DNA from: an uncultured Nitrosomonas sp.
GTDB lineage: Bacteria > Pseudomonadota > Gammaproteobacteria > Burkholderiales > Nitrosomonadaceae
Assembly: GCA_902826055.1 (NCBI GenBank)
Contig: CADEDJ010000014.1
Coordinates: 1 to 54,234 of the forward strand
Length of the DNA stretch: 54,234 nucleotides
Direction of reading: 5' to 3'
Made by a program: the position numbers and the translations under genes. The notes beneath the pieces are model-generated. The model searched no databases, was not told where the DNA came from, and worked only from the letters and a program-made list of their open reading frames with translations. Positions 1 to 8,865 of the stretch are shown here, in pieces (position 1 is the stretch's first letter; every line of letters begins with the position of its first letter).

Positions 1-49
1 CGACCAACGGATTAAAAGTCCGCTGCTCTACCGGCTGAGCTAACGACCC
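1..49 (-). tRNA. tRNA-Lys(TTT), 3' part cut by window edge
   Basis: Read on the minus strand from position 49, the sequence starts GGGTCGTTAGCTCAG, continues through a D-loop and an anticodon stem, and carries CTTTTAA in the anticodon loop, giving anticodon TTT (lysine). This closely matches the 5' half of bacterial tRNA-Lys. The variable loop, T-arm and acceptor 3' strand lie outside the window. Confidence 0.95.
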
Positions 50-59
50 AAAGCGCGGC

Positions 60-88
60 ATTATACCTCAATAAATTACCGATATAAA
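60..88 (-). promoter_or_regulatory. Promoter of tRNA-Lys
   Basis: On the minus strand a perfect TATAAT -10 hexamer (60-65) lies 10 bp before the tRNA 5' end. A weaker TTTATA -35 hexamer sits 17 bp further upstream. The stretch after the -10 is GC-rich (GCCGCGC), as in stringently controlled stable-RNA promoters. The -10 is seen directly; the stringent control is inference. Confidence 0.65.
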
Positions 89-105
89 TATATATGGCTT
101 TATAA

Positions 106-321
106 AATCACATATTCAAAATTACCAAGAAAATAGGTGTAGAGTTCTACTTTCCAGATGTAAGGAGCCGTACCGCAAATGGCGATGAATACAACAGCAA
201 GAGATTTAAGAAAAAATTAAGTGAAGCTTCAGAATATTTTGTGCTGGATGTCACGGCAAAATCGGCGACAGTGCCTAAGATTAAACTTAATCACACAACG
301 TTGTGTTACTACAAAATATGA
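106..321 (+). other. Open frame without start codon, possible gene remnant
   Basis: The 466-bp gap between tRNA-Lys and ribF has no convincing gene. It does hold one open stretch of 71 codons, from just after a TAA (103-105) to a TGA (319-321), with no ATG and no ribosome binding site. The translation has a protein-like mix of residues (for example KKIGVEFYFPDVRSRT) but I do not recognise it. A perfect 14-bp palindrome centred on AACGTT lies near its end (293-306). It may be the eroded 3' end of a lost gene or chance. Confidence 0.25.
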
Positions 322-515
322 TTATTTATTTGTAAAAATTAACTTATTGAGTTTCAAAATCGGGAAAGTTCTTTTGCTTCCTTAACACCACTCATGATCT
401 AATAAAAACAATAATTCATGTAGTTAAATAAAAAATAATACCTAGAATCACCTAACACAATCTAGACCCATTTACCTTAAACAAGCTAAAATTACAACTT
501 TTTGGGTTTCTACTC

Positions 516-1487
516 ATGCACACATGGCGACGTATATTGAGGCACAGTAAAACGCCTATTGCACTAACCATAGGCAATTTTGATGGTATCCATTTAGGTC
601 ATCAAGCAATGCTTGCCCGCATTAAGGATATTGCCAAACAATTTAATATGCATGCCTGTGTAATGACTTTTGAACCGCATCCCCGTGAGTTTTTTTCGCC
701 AGATCAGGCACCGGTGCGATTGAGCAGCTTACGAGAAAAAATGAAATATTTAATCAACGCTGGGATTGATTGCATTCACATCTGTCATTTTAATTATGAT
801 TTTGCCAAAATCAGTCCGGAGCATTTTATAACGCAAATTCTGAATCAAGAATTATCAGTTCGCTGGGTTCTAGTTGGTGACGACTTTCGGTTTGGCGCAC
901 GGCGTGCTGGCGACCTCAGCCTGTTACAAAGCTTATCAACAGCAAATAATTTCACCGTTGAAGTGATGCCCAATATCATGGTTGACGGCCAACGCATTTC
1001 CAGTACCGCTGTGCGGCAAGCCCTTGCTTGCGGTGACCTTAGCCAAGCAGAGAAGCTATTGGGTAGACCATACAGCATCAGTGGTCGTGTCGTCGATGGT
1101 GACAAATTAGGCAAACAATTGGGGTTTCCAACAGCAAATATTCAATTGAAACATAACTGCCCGCCCCTCTCAGGAATTTTTGCCGTACAGGTGTATGGCG
1201 CTACCGATTCTACATCGGTGGCTCCGTTACCGGGAGTGGCGAGTCTTGGCGTACGGCCGACAACTCATCAAAACGGAAAACCGGTTCTGGAGGTGCATTT
1301 GTTTGACTTTAACGATGAAATTTATGGACGGCATTTACAAGTTGACTTTATGCATAAACTGCGTAACGAAGTAAAATTTGCTGATATCAGCACGCTTATT
1401 CGGCAAATCGAAAAAGATATCGCTCAGGCGAAAGATTTTTTTGCGACATCTCCAATTCATTCAAGCAGCTTATGCAGTGCTATTTAA
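516..1487 (+). CDS. ribF: Bifunctional riboflavin kinase / FAD synthetase
   Basis: RibF phosphorylates riboflavin to FMN and adenylylates FMN to FAD in the cytoplasm. The N-terminal nucleotidyltransferase domain (about residues 1-185) shows GNFDGIHLGH near residues 20-29, and ISSTAVRQAL closes this domain. The C-terminal flavokinase domain starts at the SISGRVVDGDKLGKQLGFPTAN region (GFPTAN is the kinase signature) and contains GVRPT. At 323 aa it has normal family length. It is followed after 23 bp by ileS and then lspA, the classic proteobacterial order. There is no strong Shine-Dalgarno, but the start matches where RibF proteins begin. Confidence 0.95.
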   Translation: MHTWRRILRHSKTPIALTIGNFDGIHLGHQAMLARIKDIAKQFNMHACVMTFEPHPREFFSPDQAPVRLSSLREKMKYLINAGIDCIHICHFNYDFAKISPEHFITQILNQELSVRWVLVGDDFRFGARRAGDLSLLQSLSTANNFTVEVMPNIMVDGQRISSTAVRQALACGDLSQAEKLLGRPYSISGRVVDGDKLGKQLGFPTANIQLKHNCPPLSGIFAVQVYGATDSTSVAPLPGVASLGVRPTTHQNGKPVLEVHLFDFNDEIYGRHLQVDFMHKLRNEVKFADISTLIRQIEKDIAQAKDFFATSPIHSSSLCSAI

Positions 1488-1510
1488 CCTATTAATTGTA
1501 TTTTGTATTC

Positions 1511-4321
1511 ATGACTGATTATAAGAAAACCCTCAATCTACTCGATACACCGTTTCCGATGCGCGGCAATTTGGCTAGCCGCGAGCCCGGCATGTTAAAA
1601 GCATGGCAGGAAAAGAATCTGTATCAAAAAATCCGCTCGGTCAGTAAGGGGCGTCCCAAGTTTATTTTGCATGATGGCCCGCCTTATGCGAACGGCGATA
1701 TCCATATCGGTCATGCCGTCAACAAAATCCTCAAGGACATCATTATCAAAAGCAAAACACTCACAGGATTTGATGCACCCTACGTTCCTGGATGGGATTG
1801 CCACGGTTTACCCATCGAACACCAGATTGAGAAAAAGCACGGCAAAAACTTGCCGGCTGACAAAGTCCGGGAACTTTGCAGAACGTTTGCCAAAGAACAG
1901 GTGGAACGCCAGAAAGCTGATTTCATTCGCCTGGGCGTACTTGGAGACTGGGATAATCCCTATCTCACGATGAATTTCAAAACTGAAGCCGGCATTATCC
2001 GCGCCCTTGGGAAAATTTATCAAAATGGTTTTTTATATCAGGGTCAAAAACCGGTTAATTGGTGTATTGACTGTGGTTCAGCACTTGCTGAGGCAGAGGT
2101 GGAATATGAGGATAAGACATCTCCCGCAATCGATGTCGGATTCGCAGTTGCATCATGCGATTCCACCGCAGATGCGAAATTACTCAGCGATGCATTTTGT
2201 GTTGCAATTCCTGAGAACACCCCCGTTTATGCCATTATCTGGACTACCACGCCGTGGACACTACCCGCCAACCAAGCCGTCAGCGTTCACCCCGATTTCG
2301 ATTATGTGCTTGAACAGACAACACATGGTTTACTTATTCTCGCACGCGAACTGAAACAGGATTGCTTGCAGCGCTACGATTTAGCAGGAAAAACCCTTGC
2401 TATCTGCAAAGGTCAGGCGCTTGAACACTTGCCTTTACAGCATCCGTTTGAATCGCGCACAGTGAAAATTATTTGTGGCAAACATGTCACATTGGAAGCC
2501 GGGACTGGTCTGGTACATACGGCACCGGCACACGGCCTGGACGATTATTTTGTCGGCAGGAATTATAATCTCCCCAGTGAAAGTCCAGTAGATGGCAATG
2601 GTAAATTTACTAACAGCACACCCTTAGTAGCCGGTCTTTCGGTATGGAAAGCCAATGATGTTGTGATCGACACATTGAGCGCAAGCGGCCATTTATTTTG
2701 TTTGAAAAAAATCGAGCACAGTTATCCGCACTGCTGGCGCCATAAGACTCCCATCATTTTTCGCGCGACACCGCAATGGTTTATCGGCATGAATCTACGC
2801 AACACATCGGCTGCGGCACAAACAAAAACTTTGCGCGAGCTGGCGATGCAAGCGGTGGAATCGACGTCGTTTTACCCAGCATGGGGCCAGGCCCGCCTGG
2901 AGGCGATGATCAAAAACCGCCCTGACTGGTGCGTGTCCCGTCAGCGTAACTGGGGGGTACCTATGACATTTTTCGTGCATAACGATACCCATGAACTCCA
3001 CCCCCATTCACTGGCTTTACTCGAGCAAGTCGCACAAAGAGTCGAACAACAGGGGATTGAAGCCTGGTTTGCACTCGATGCTACTGAGTTGCTTGGCGCA
3101 GATGCCCAAAACTATAAAAAAATGACCGATACACTGGATGTCTGGTTTGATTCCGGTACCACGCACGACACGGTTGTCAAAACCAATGAGCAGCTTAAAT
3201 TTCCGGTGGATCTTTATCTAGAAGGCTCAGATCAGCATCGTGGCTGGTTTCAGTCTTCCCTGCTGACAAGCTGTGCGATTGATGGCCGCGCTCCCTATGA
3301 TGCGTTGCTTACACATGGCTTTGTCGTTGATGGCAGCGGCCACAAGATGAGTAAATCCAAGGGAAATGTCATTGCGCCGCAAAAAGTGATGGATACTTCC
3401 GGAGCGGATATACTAAGATTATGGGTAGCATCAACTGATTATTCGGGTGAATTATCCATCTCCGAAGAAATTCTGAAACGTGTTGTTGAAAGTTACCGGA
3501 GAATCCGCAATACATTACGCTTTTTACTCGCCAATCTGATGGATTTTAATCCACAAGCAGACTCGATTGCGATTGCCGAGTGCCTGGAAATTGACCGCTA
3601 TATGTTGGTACTTACCGAGGCCTTTCAGAAGGATATAACCGAATGCTATCAACGTTATGAGTTCCATCAAGTTGTACACAAATTGCATAATTTTTGCTCT
3701 GAAGATTTGGGTGGATTCTATTTGGATATCCTCAAGGATCGTCTATATACATCAGCCACGCGAGGCTTGCCTCGCCGCTCCGCACAAACCGTGTTGCACC
3801 ATATCACGCATAGCTTGGTTCGTCTGTTTGCACCGATTCTAAGCTTCACATCGGAAGAAGTCTGGCAATATCTGACCGGCGATGACAATGACAGTGTGCT
3901 GCTGCATACCTGGCACACTTTCCCAGCTTTATTGGATACTGAATTGCTACAACGCGATTGGATAAAAATACGTACGCTGCGTTCACAAGTGCTGAAAAAG
4001 CTTGAGGATTCACGTACACAAGGAGAAATCGGTTCTTCATTAGCGGCTACCGTCGAAATTCGAGCCAACATCGAAGATTTTACATTGTTAAAAAGGTTGG
4101 GCAATGATTTACGTTTTGTGCTGATTGTTTCTGAGGTAAATTTAGTGCAAGCCGGTAATTCGCAACACACAGACATTGTTGTAACACCCAATCCACACCA
4201 GAAATGCGAACGCTGCTGGCATTATCGCCAGGATGTCGGCAACCATGCTGAACATCCAACCTTATGTGCCCGCTGTGCCAGCAACCTGTGTGGCGATGGC
4301 GAAACGCGGCATTTTGCCTAA
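1511..4321 (+). CDS. ileS: Isoleucyl-tRNA synthetase
   Basis: Class I aminoacyl-tRNA synthetase charging tRNA-Ile, with editing of valine. The first 60 residues lead to HIGH at about 65-68 (within GDIHIGHA). The CP1 editing region follows, with [16 protein letters not shown] is at about 612-616, then the anticodon-binding domain. The C-terminus is a zinc finger with C899, C902, C919 and C922, typical of bacterial IleRS. The open frame can be extended 15 bp to a TTG at 1496, but ATG at 1511 ([10 protein letters not shown]) matches the family start, giving 936 aa. It sits between ribF and lspA and is probably cotranscribed with them. Confidence 0.96.
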   Translation: MTDYKKTLNLLDTPFPMRGNLASREPGMLKAWQEKNLYQKIRSVSKGRPKFILHDGPPYANGDIHIGHAVNKILKDIIIKSKTLTGFDAPYVPGWDCHGLPIEHQIEKKHGKNLPADKVRELCRTFAKEQVERQKADFIRLGVLGDWDNPYLTMNFKTEAGIIRALGKIYQNGFLYQGQKPVNWCIDCGSALAEAEVEYEDKTSPAIDVGFAVASCDSTADAKLLSDAFCVAIPENTPVYAIIWTTTPWTLPANQAVSVHPDFDYVLEQTTHGLLILARELKQDCLQRYDLAGKTLAICKGQALEHLPLQHPFESRTVKIICGKHVTLEAGTGLVHTAPAHGLDDYFVGRNYNLPSESPVDGNGKFTNSTPLVAGLSVWKANDVVIDTLSASGHLFCLKKIEHSYPHCWRHKTPIIFRATPQWFIGMNLRNTSAAAQTKTLRELAMQAVESTSFYPAWGQARLEAMIKNRPDWCVSRQRNWGVPMTFFVHNDTHELHPHSLALLEQVAQRVEQQGIEAWFALDATELLGADAQNYKKMTDTLDVWFDSGTTHDTVVKTNEQLKFPVDLYLEGSDQHRGWFQSSLLTSCAIDGRAPYDALLTHGFVVDGSGHKMSKSKGNVIAPQKVMDTSGADILRLWVASTDYSGELSISEEILKRVVESYRRIRNTLRFLLANLMDFNPQADSIAIAECLEIDRYMLVLTEAFQKDITECYQRYEFHQVVHKLHNFCSEDLGGFYLDILKDRLYTSATRGLPRRSAQTVLHHITHSLVRLFAPILSFTSEEVWQYLTGDDNDSVLLHTWHTFPALLDTELLQRDWIKIRTLRSQVLKKLEDSRTQGEIGSSLAATVEIRANIEDFTLLKRLGNDLRFVLIVSEVNLVQAGNSQHTDIVVTPNPHQKCERCWHYRQDVGNHAEHPTLCARCASNLCGDGETRHFA

Positions 4322-4343
4322 TTATTTGAATAAATTGTTTATC

Positions 4344-4835
4344 ATGAAATTATCCGCCAGCTTAAGCATCGCCCTGATTGTCCTGATAGCCGATCTTGCC
4401 AGCAAATACTGGATAGAATCTCTATTGGAATTTGGCCAAAGTATTCCGTTAACAAGCTTTTTTAATTTAGTGCTGACCTACAACCCTGGTGCGGCATTTA
4501 GCTTTCTCAGCGATCAGGCTGGCTGGCAGCGCTGGTTTCTCAGCGGAATTGCTGGCAGCGCCGCTATACTGATTATTTATTTACTCAACAGATATAAACA
4601 GGAAAAATTGTTCTGTCTATCACTAAGCTTGATTTTAGGCGGCGCATTAGGCAATTTGTACGACCGCATTACACTAGGTCATGTAGTCGATTTTCTGGAT
4701 TTTTATATCGGCGCTTATCATTGGCCAGCATTCAATATAGCTGATTCAGCCATTTTTGTCGGCGCCGCCTTGATGATTTATGACAGCTTCCGCAATAGAG
4801 AAAATCCACAACAATCCGAAAAAGAAAATCACTGA
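4344..4835 (+). CDS. lspA: Lipoprotein signal peptidase (signal peptidase II)
   Basis: Inner-membrane aspartyl peptidase that cleaves signal peptides of diacylglyceryl-modified prolipoproteins. The 163-aa protein has four hydrophobic segments. It carries the conserved blocks NLVLTYNPGAAFSFL (about 41-55), GGALGNLYDRITLGHVVDF with catalytic D116, and NIADSAI with catalytic D134. The open frame runs upstream into ileS, but the ATG at 4344, 22 bp after the ileS stop, fits the family. Substrates in this window include the small lipoproteins at 4872 and 38965. Third gene of ribF-ileS-lspA. Confidence 0.95.
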   Translation: MKLSASLSIALIVLIADLASKYWIESLLEFGQSIPLTSFFNLVLTYNPGAAFSFLSDQAGWQRWFLSGIAGSAAILIIYLLNRYKQEKLFCLSLSLILGGALGNLYDRITLGHVVDFLDFYIGAYHWPAFNIADSAIFVGAALMIYDSFRNRENPQQSEKENH

Positions 4836-4844
4836 TCTAATACG

Positions 4845-4862
4845 CGTGCATTAAATTGCACG
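4845..4862. terminator. Hairpin between convergent lspA and small lipoprotein gene
   Basis: CGTGCA and TGCACG flank a 6-nt loop in the 36-bp gap between two convergent genes. There is no clean T-run on either side, so it is only a possible bidirectional terminator. Confidence 0.35.
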
Positions 4863-4871
4863 GTATCTTAC

Positions 4872-5054
4872 TTATTTTGTTGATTTCTTTTTATCTTCTT
4901 CTTTAGTAACCGGATTTTGTAGCGTATAGCCTTCTTTTTTCATTTGGTATCCGCCATAAGCTCCAGCTCCGGCAGCAGCCATTGTCCAGCACCCAGTCAG
5001 CATGGGTAACACCATCAATAGACTCAGTGCGCTTAGTATATATTTTTTTTTCAT
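4872..5054 (-). CDS. Small lipoprotein, function unknown
   Basis: The 60-aa product begins MKKKYILSALSLLMVL and has a lipobox LTGC, so it should be lipidated at the Cys near residue 21 and anchored in the envelope. After the Cys comes a short glycine/alanine segment (AAAGAGAYGGYQMKK) and a lysine-rich hydrophilic tail. An upstream in-frame ATG at 5093 exists, but GGAGG sits about 8 nt before the ATG at 5054 and the signal peptide starts there. I recognise no domain. It stands alone, convergent to lspA. Confidence 0.75.
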   Translation of the reverse strand: MKKKYILSALSLLMVLPMLTGCWTMAAAGAGAYGGYQMKKEGYTLQNPVTKEEDKKKSTK

Positions 5055-5474
5055 TGAACAGCCTCCATTGTAATCACTAACCATGCATTCCAATTCGTTA
5101 ATAATTTTGTGATGAGAAAATTTACGAATAGTTCATGCATTATCTGAGATAACGGTGACTATTCAGAGATTTTCTGACAGATTTACACTATCACTATCAC
5201 ACTATTTGCTTTCCGATGAAAGGAAATAGATATATTTAACCTATTATATTATGCATTAATTTTTTGTTTTGTAATGCTAATGTGCTATTTGCTTAATCGC
5301 CTTTCTAAGCAAATGGTTTCAAGCAGCTCATTATGGAGCACATTGGTATCGATCAAGAAAATTTAAATCTGCCTTCATGCATACAGTCATTCACATAAAT
5401 TCTGATGGACTACTCCATTGTGGCGCAAGAAATTCAACCAGATTCATTTTTTTACTCATCGGAGGTTTTCTTAC
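5055..5474. other. 420-bp intergenic region with one inverted repeat
   Basis: No supported gene. It contains a perfect 9-bp inverted repeat, ATTTGCTTA at 5287-5295 and TAAGCAAAT at 5306-5314, with a 10-nt loop, and short CACTAT repeats near 5187-5205. It should hold promoters for the divergent lipoprotein and secreted protein, but I cannot assign -35/-10 boxes with confidence. Confidence 0.4.
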
Positions 5475-6353
5475 ATGAAACAACGCATGAAGCATTTAAT
5501 TTTCTCGATTTGCATGTTCATCACCCTGTTTGGACAAATTCACCTGGTTTCAGCCGATACTACCAATGATGCTGAAACATTATTCAACTGGGCGGAAACA
5601 AATTTCCCGCAATTTTTTCCAACACACCAAGGAACACAAAGCATTGAACCTTGGTTATACCGATTTTATCCCGATAACCAAATCTATTTGGGTGTCAATA
5701 AAAACGACAACGCTGTTTATGTACTTGGAGGTAGTTTTGGCAATGACCCCAAAAAAATTGACTCGCTCACTACTTTGATTAGCCAAATCAACAACTCTGG
5801 AGGCAATGGCAGCATTGCAGCCTGTGATACATCAAAAATACCCGCCGGAATTTCCTATAGCCAAAGCGGCAACGTCGTAACGGTTTCAACCAATGGTGAA
5901 TGCGTCCCTGCTCCCGACCTTACCAATACCAATCTATGTCAAACACCCAAACAAACCGTTGTAACCGGCATTTCCGCACTCAGCAGTAATACCGTGACTT
6001 CGTCAGCGATAACAGGATTAGCCATCAACATTCCAGGATTACCCGATCCAATCAAAGGAATTGTCGATGCTGCAGCCAATGTTAAGCATTGCACAAAAAA
6101 TGCACCTACTGAAATAACTAATGTGGTCATTAACTCTGATCTTTGTTTAGATATTACATCGGCCATCTCGGCATTAATAGCAGGTTTTCCCGGTGTGGAA
6201 ATGACGCCACCGGTGAAATATTTCACAAAAGGAACTTACACAAGTCAGATTGTCACCGATTGTTTTGCAACGGATGCAACAACGGTAAGTGACGCTGTAA
6301 CCGGTGAAATTTGGATAAAACAGAATGGCGCTTTTGTAAAAATTGGCGGTTGA
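5475..6353 (+). CDS. Secreted hypothetical protein
   Basis: The 292-aa product has a Sec signal peptide (hydrophobic stretch IFSICMFITLFG, likely cleavage after VSA near residue 28). Residues about 30-100 match a short module I know only by pattern from secreted betaproteobacterial proteins: A..LFNWAE..FPQFFP, then YRFYP, YLGVN and VYVLGG. The rest has about eight cysteines and no family I recognise. The start is set by GGAGG before ATG at 5475; the frame is open 57 bp further upstream, but that part lacks a signal peptide. Function unknown. Confidence 0.7.
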   Translation: MKQRMKHLIFSICMFITLFGQIHLVSADTTNDAETLFNWAETNFPQFFPTHQGTQSIEPWLYRFYPDNQIYLGVNKNDNAVYVLGGSFGNDPKKIDSLTTLISQINNSGGNGSIAACDTSKIPAGISYSQSGNVVTVSTNGECVPAPDLTNTNLCQTPKQTVVTGISALSSNTVTSSAITGLAINIPGLPDPIKGIVDAAANVKHCTKNAPTEITNVVINSDLCLDITSAISALIAGFPGVEMTPPVKYFTKGTYTSQIVTDCFATDATTVSDAVTGEIWIKQNGAFVKIGG

Positions 6354-6516
6354 TGCTCAATAGAACAGTGTATGCTGTTAGAGAAAACGGAAAATTTCCT
6401 TAATATTAATACATTGCCAAAATTTATTGTTTAACCATGAGCAGTATTACGATAGCATAGTGAGGAGAAAACTAGTCCGTTTAATTCAGTAGCCATCAGA
6501 AATAGGAGAAACTCAC

Positions 6517-6897
6517 ATGACCACCAATCCTGTAGGATGGTTTGAAATCTATGTGCAAGATATGAATCGAGCAAAAGGTTTTTACGAAGGTGTTTTCCAG
6601 GTAACCTTGGAGCGTTTAGACAGCCCAAAAGAAATGGATATTGAATTATGGAGCTTCCCGATGATAAAGGATCACATGGGAGCACCTGGCGCTCTTGTCA
6701 AAATGGAAAATGGTCCTTCGGGCGGAAACTGCGTACTGGTGTATTTTATGTGCACCGATTGCGCTATTGAAGCAGCGCGTGCAGTTTCTTACGGCGGGCA
6801 GATCGTGCGTGAAAAAATGTCAATTGGACAATACGGTTTTATTGCACTGATTCGCGATTCGGAAGGCAATATGATCGGTTTGCATTCCATGCAATAA
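6517..6897 (+). CDS. VOC superfamily (glyoxalase/bleomycin-resistance-like) protein
   Basis: The 126-aa protein has the vicinal-oxygen-chelate fold pattern: GWFEIYVQDMNRAKGFYEGVF at the start, a central VYFMCTDC strand, then IRDSEGNMIGLHS at the end, where the terminal metal ligand normally sits. Members bind a metal and act as lyases, dioxygenases or drug-binding proteins; the substrate cannot be read from sequence. AGGAG precedes the ATG by a normal distance. It is convergent to the OlsF-like gene. Confidence 0.8.
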   Translation: MTTNPVGWFEIYVQDMNRAKGFYEGVFQVTLERLDSPKEMDIELWSFPMIKDHMGAPGALVKMENGPSGGNCVLVYFMCTDCAIEAARAVSYGGQIVREKMSIGQYGFIALIRDSEGNMIGLHSMQ

Positions 6898-6916
6898 CAA
6901 CACCAAAAGCTGTAAA

Positions 6917-6946
6917 AAAGCAGATTCTCTGATTTAACGCTGCTTT
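6917..6946. terminator. Weak hairpin between convergent VOC and OlsF-like genes
   Basis: AAAGCAG (6917-6923) pairs with CTGCTTT (6940-6946) across a 16-nt loop in the 61-bp convergent gap. The stem is short and has no strong T-run, so this is a possible bidirectional terminator only. Confidence 0.3.
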
Positions 6947-6958
6947 AATAAACCCGGT

Positions 6959-8716
6959 TCACGCAGAATTCAATTTCTGCATCGTCTCGGCATGACTTTC
7001 GATATAGCGTTGATATTTCTTTTCCTTGATGGTATTGATATGTACCAAAATCAAAGCATCTACGCAGTTTGAAAATTTTGGATCGATATTGAAGCCCAAA
7101 AATTCACATCCACCCGGCTGACATAATTCCACATATTGTTTATATAAAATTGGCACCTTTACGCCAAAACTATCCATTATCGCTTTTAGACGAGTATAGG
7201 CTTGTTTGTAGTCCGCCTCTGTCACAACTTTCTCAATACCCGCAAATTCATGCATTTCCCCAAAATCGAATGGCAATCGTGCAGTCGCAAGTTTTTGGTT
7301 ACTGCCGCAAAGCATTGTATAAAAACTGGCAATCGCTTTTTGTGCAGGCACCGGCCAAGAGGTACTCAATGAAACCGGTCCAATCATATAGTGTATTTCC
7401 GGATGCTGATGCAGATAGGCACCAATTCCATACCAAAGATAATCGAGGCTGCGTTTTCCCTGATACCTCGGTTGAATAAAGCTGCGGCCCAATTCAATCG
7501 CATGCAGCAGGTATGGTTTGAAAGCCTGATTAAATTCAAATAAGCTATGCGTATATAACCCTGCTTCACTATACACTTTTAAAATATTTCCTGCTTCTCC
7601 AATACGATAAGAACCAATAATTTCAAGTTCGTCCTCGTCCCACAAAATTAAGTGCCGGTAGTAACGGTCATAGTTATCGATATCCAGGGCATTGCCAGTA
7701 CCTTCCTGTACCTGCCGGAAAGATAATTCGCGTAATCGCCCTATTTCACGCATTACACTGGAGTTCGGCATATAATCAAACAAATAGATATGCTTACCAT
7801 CATGTGTTTTGCCAATCAATGAGGAATCTTGCAGTTCTTTGCGTATGAGTTTAGTGCGAACGGGAAAAATAATGTTTTCGATCGATTTGAACAGTTCTTT
7901 TTTCTTCTTTTTACCCAACAAGTAGACTTGTTTGCGCATCAGCTTTGCAATCGCCTTTTTAGATAAATCCACAGCAACAATGGATTGCCATGGAATCGGT
8001 TTACCTATTCTGAATACAATTTCACCGCCCTTTTTGTTGAACATTTCGTTGACCAGCATTATCGTACCCAGCGGCTTGTAGATACTGGAAAGACCATAAA
8101 ACAACGAGGAATTCCTGCCGCCAATATAAACCGGAACAATTGGCGCTTTGGTTTTCTTGGCTAGCGATAAGAAACCGGTTTTCCATTTTCCATCGCGTAC
8201 CCCCAGCGGAGAAATGCGTGAAACCTCACCAGTCGGAAATAGAATAACAGCTTGCTCAGCTTCCAAGGCCCCGACAATTTGATTGATATTGCTGCGATGA
8301 CTGCTCGACTTGGATAAATTATCCACGGAGAGAAACAAGCTTTGCAGCGGTTCGATACAGTTTAGCAACGTAGTTGCGACAATCTTCACATCGGTTCTGA
8401 TCTCCGATACCAATTTAAGTAAGGCCAGACCATCCATAGAACCCAGCGGATGATTGGCCACGATTAGCACACGCCCCTGATCAGGAATACGGGTTCGATC
8501 TTTATTGGAAACCTGGAATGTAAAGTTAAAATGCTCCAGCACTGCATCGTTGAATTCCAACCCCTCCAAATGCCGGTGCTTTTCAATAAACCGATTGATT
8601 TCGTCCTGATGCAACAGCTTCTTTAATAATGAAGATACTGCTTTCATCAACGGCTTATCGTCGGTTTCTTGTGCTTGTTGAAAATAATCGTGCAACAACC
8701 CATCAACATCAAGCAT
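6959..8716 (-). CDS. OlsF-like bifunctional ornithine-lipid synthase (PlsC-type + GNAT-type acyltransferase)
   Basis: The 585-aa protein joins two acyltransferase domains. Residues about 60-280 are PlsC-like: NHP...D with H89 and D95, and FPTGEVSR at 160-167 in place of FPEG. About residues 310-560 resemble the OlsB-type N-acyltransferase (LRELSFRQVQEGTG, YRHLILWDEDELEIIGSYRIG). This architecture is that of OlsF, whose C-terminal half acylates ornithine and whose N-terminal half adds the second acyl chain, giving phosphorus-free ornithine lipid in the membrane. GAGGAG precedes the ATG. A Pho-box promoter lies directly upstream. An alternative is a haemolysin-like acyltransferase of other specificity. 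Confidence 0.78.
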   Translation of the reverse strand: MLDVDGLLHDYFQQAQETDDKPLMKAVSSLLKKLLHQDEINRFIEKHRHLEGLEFNDAVLEHFNFTFQVSNKDRTRIPDQGRVLIVANHPLGSMDGLALLKLVSEIRTDVKIVATTLLNCIEPLQSLFLSVDNLSKSSSHRSNINQIVGALEAEQAVILFPTGEVSRISPLGVRDGKWKTGFLSLAKKTKAPIVPVYIGGRNSSLFYGLSSIYKPLGTIMLVNEMFNKKGGEIVFRIGKPIPWQSIVAVDLSKKAIAKLMRKQVYLLGKKKKKELFKSIENIIFPVRTKLIRKELQDSSLIGKTHDGKHIYLFDYMPNSSVMREIGRLRELSFRQVQEGTGNALDIDNYDRYYRHLILWDEDELEIIGSYRIGEAGNILKVYSEAGLYTHSLFEFNQAFKPYLLHAIELGRSFIQPRYQGKRSLDYLWYGIGAYLHQHPEIHYMIGPVSLSTSWPVPAQKAIASFYTMLCGSNQKLATARLPFDFGEMHEFAGIEKVVTEADYKQAYTRLKAIMDSFGVKVPILYKQYVELCQPGGCEFLGFNIDPKFSNCVDALILVHINTIKEKKYQRYIESHAETMQKLNSA

Positions 8717-8752
8717 ATATCAGCTCCTCATTCCAAAATTTTCCGGTGAGTA

Positions 8753-8786
8753 ACGATATATGTTTTTTATGACGGGAAAATGACGT
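8753..8786 (-). promoter_or_regulatory. Pho-box promoter of the OlsF-like gene
   Basis: On the minus strand, ACGTCAT (8780-8786) and CCGTCAT (8769-8775) lie exactly 11 bp apart and match 5 of 7 and 6 of 7 positions of the PhoB heptamer CTGTCAT. Ten nucleotides after the second heptamer is TATCGT (8753-8758), a 4/6 -10 hexamer. This is the spacing of class I PhoB promoters, where the box replaces the -35. The start codon is 36 bp beyond the -10. Confidence 0.75.
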
Positions 8787-8865
8787 GAAATAGAATTTTG
8801 ATAATATGTAGGAAAGTAGCTGTGAATTGCTTTTCAGTGATCTAAAAAGCGCTGTTAAGCTCAGC

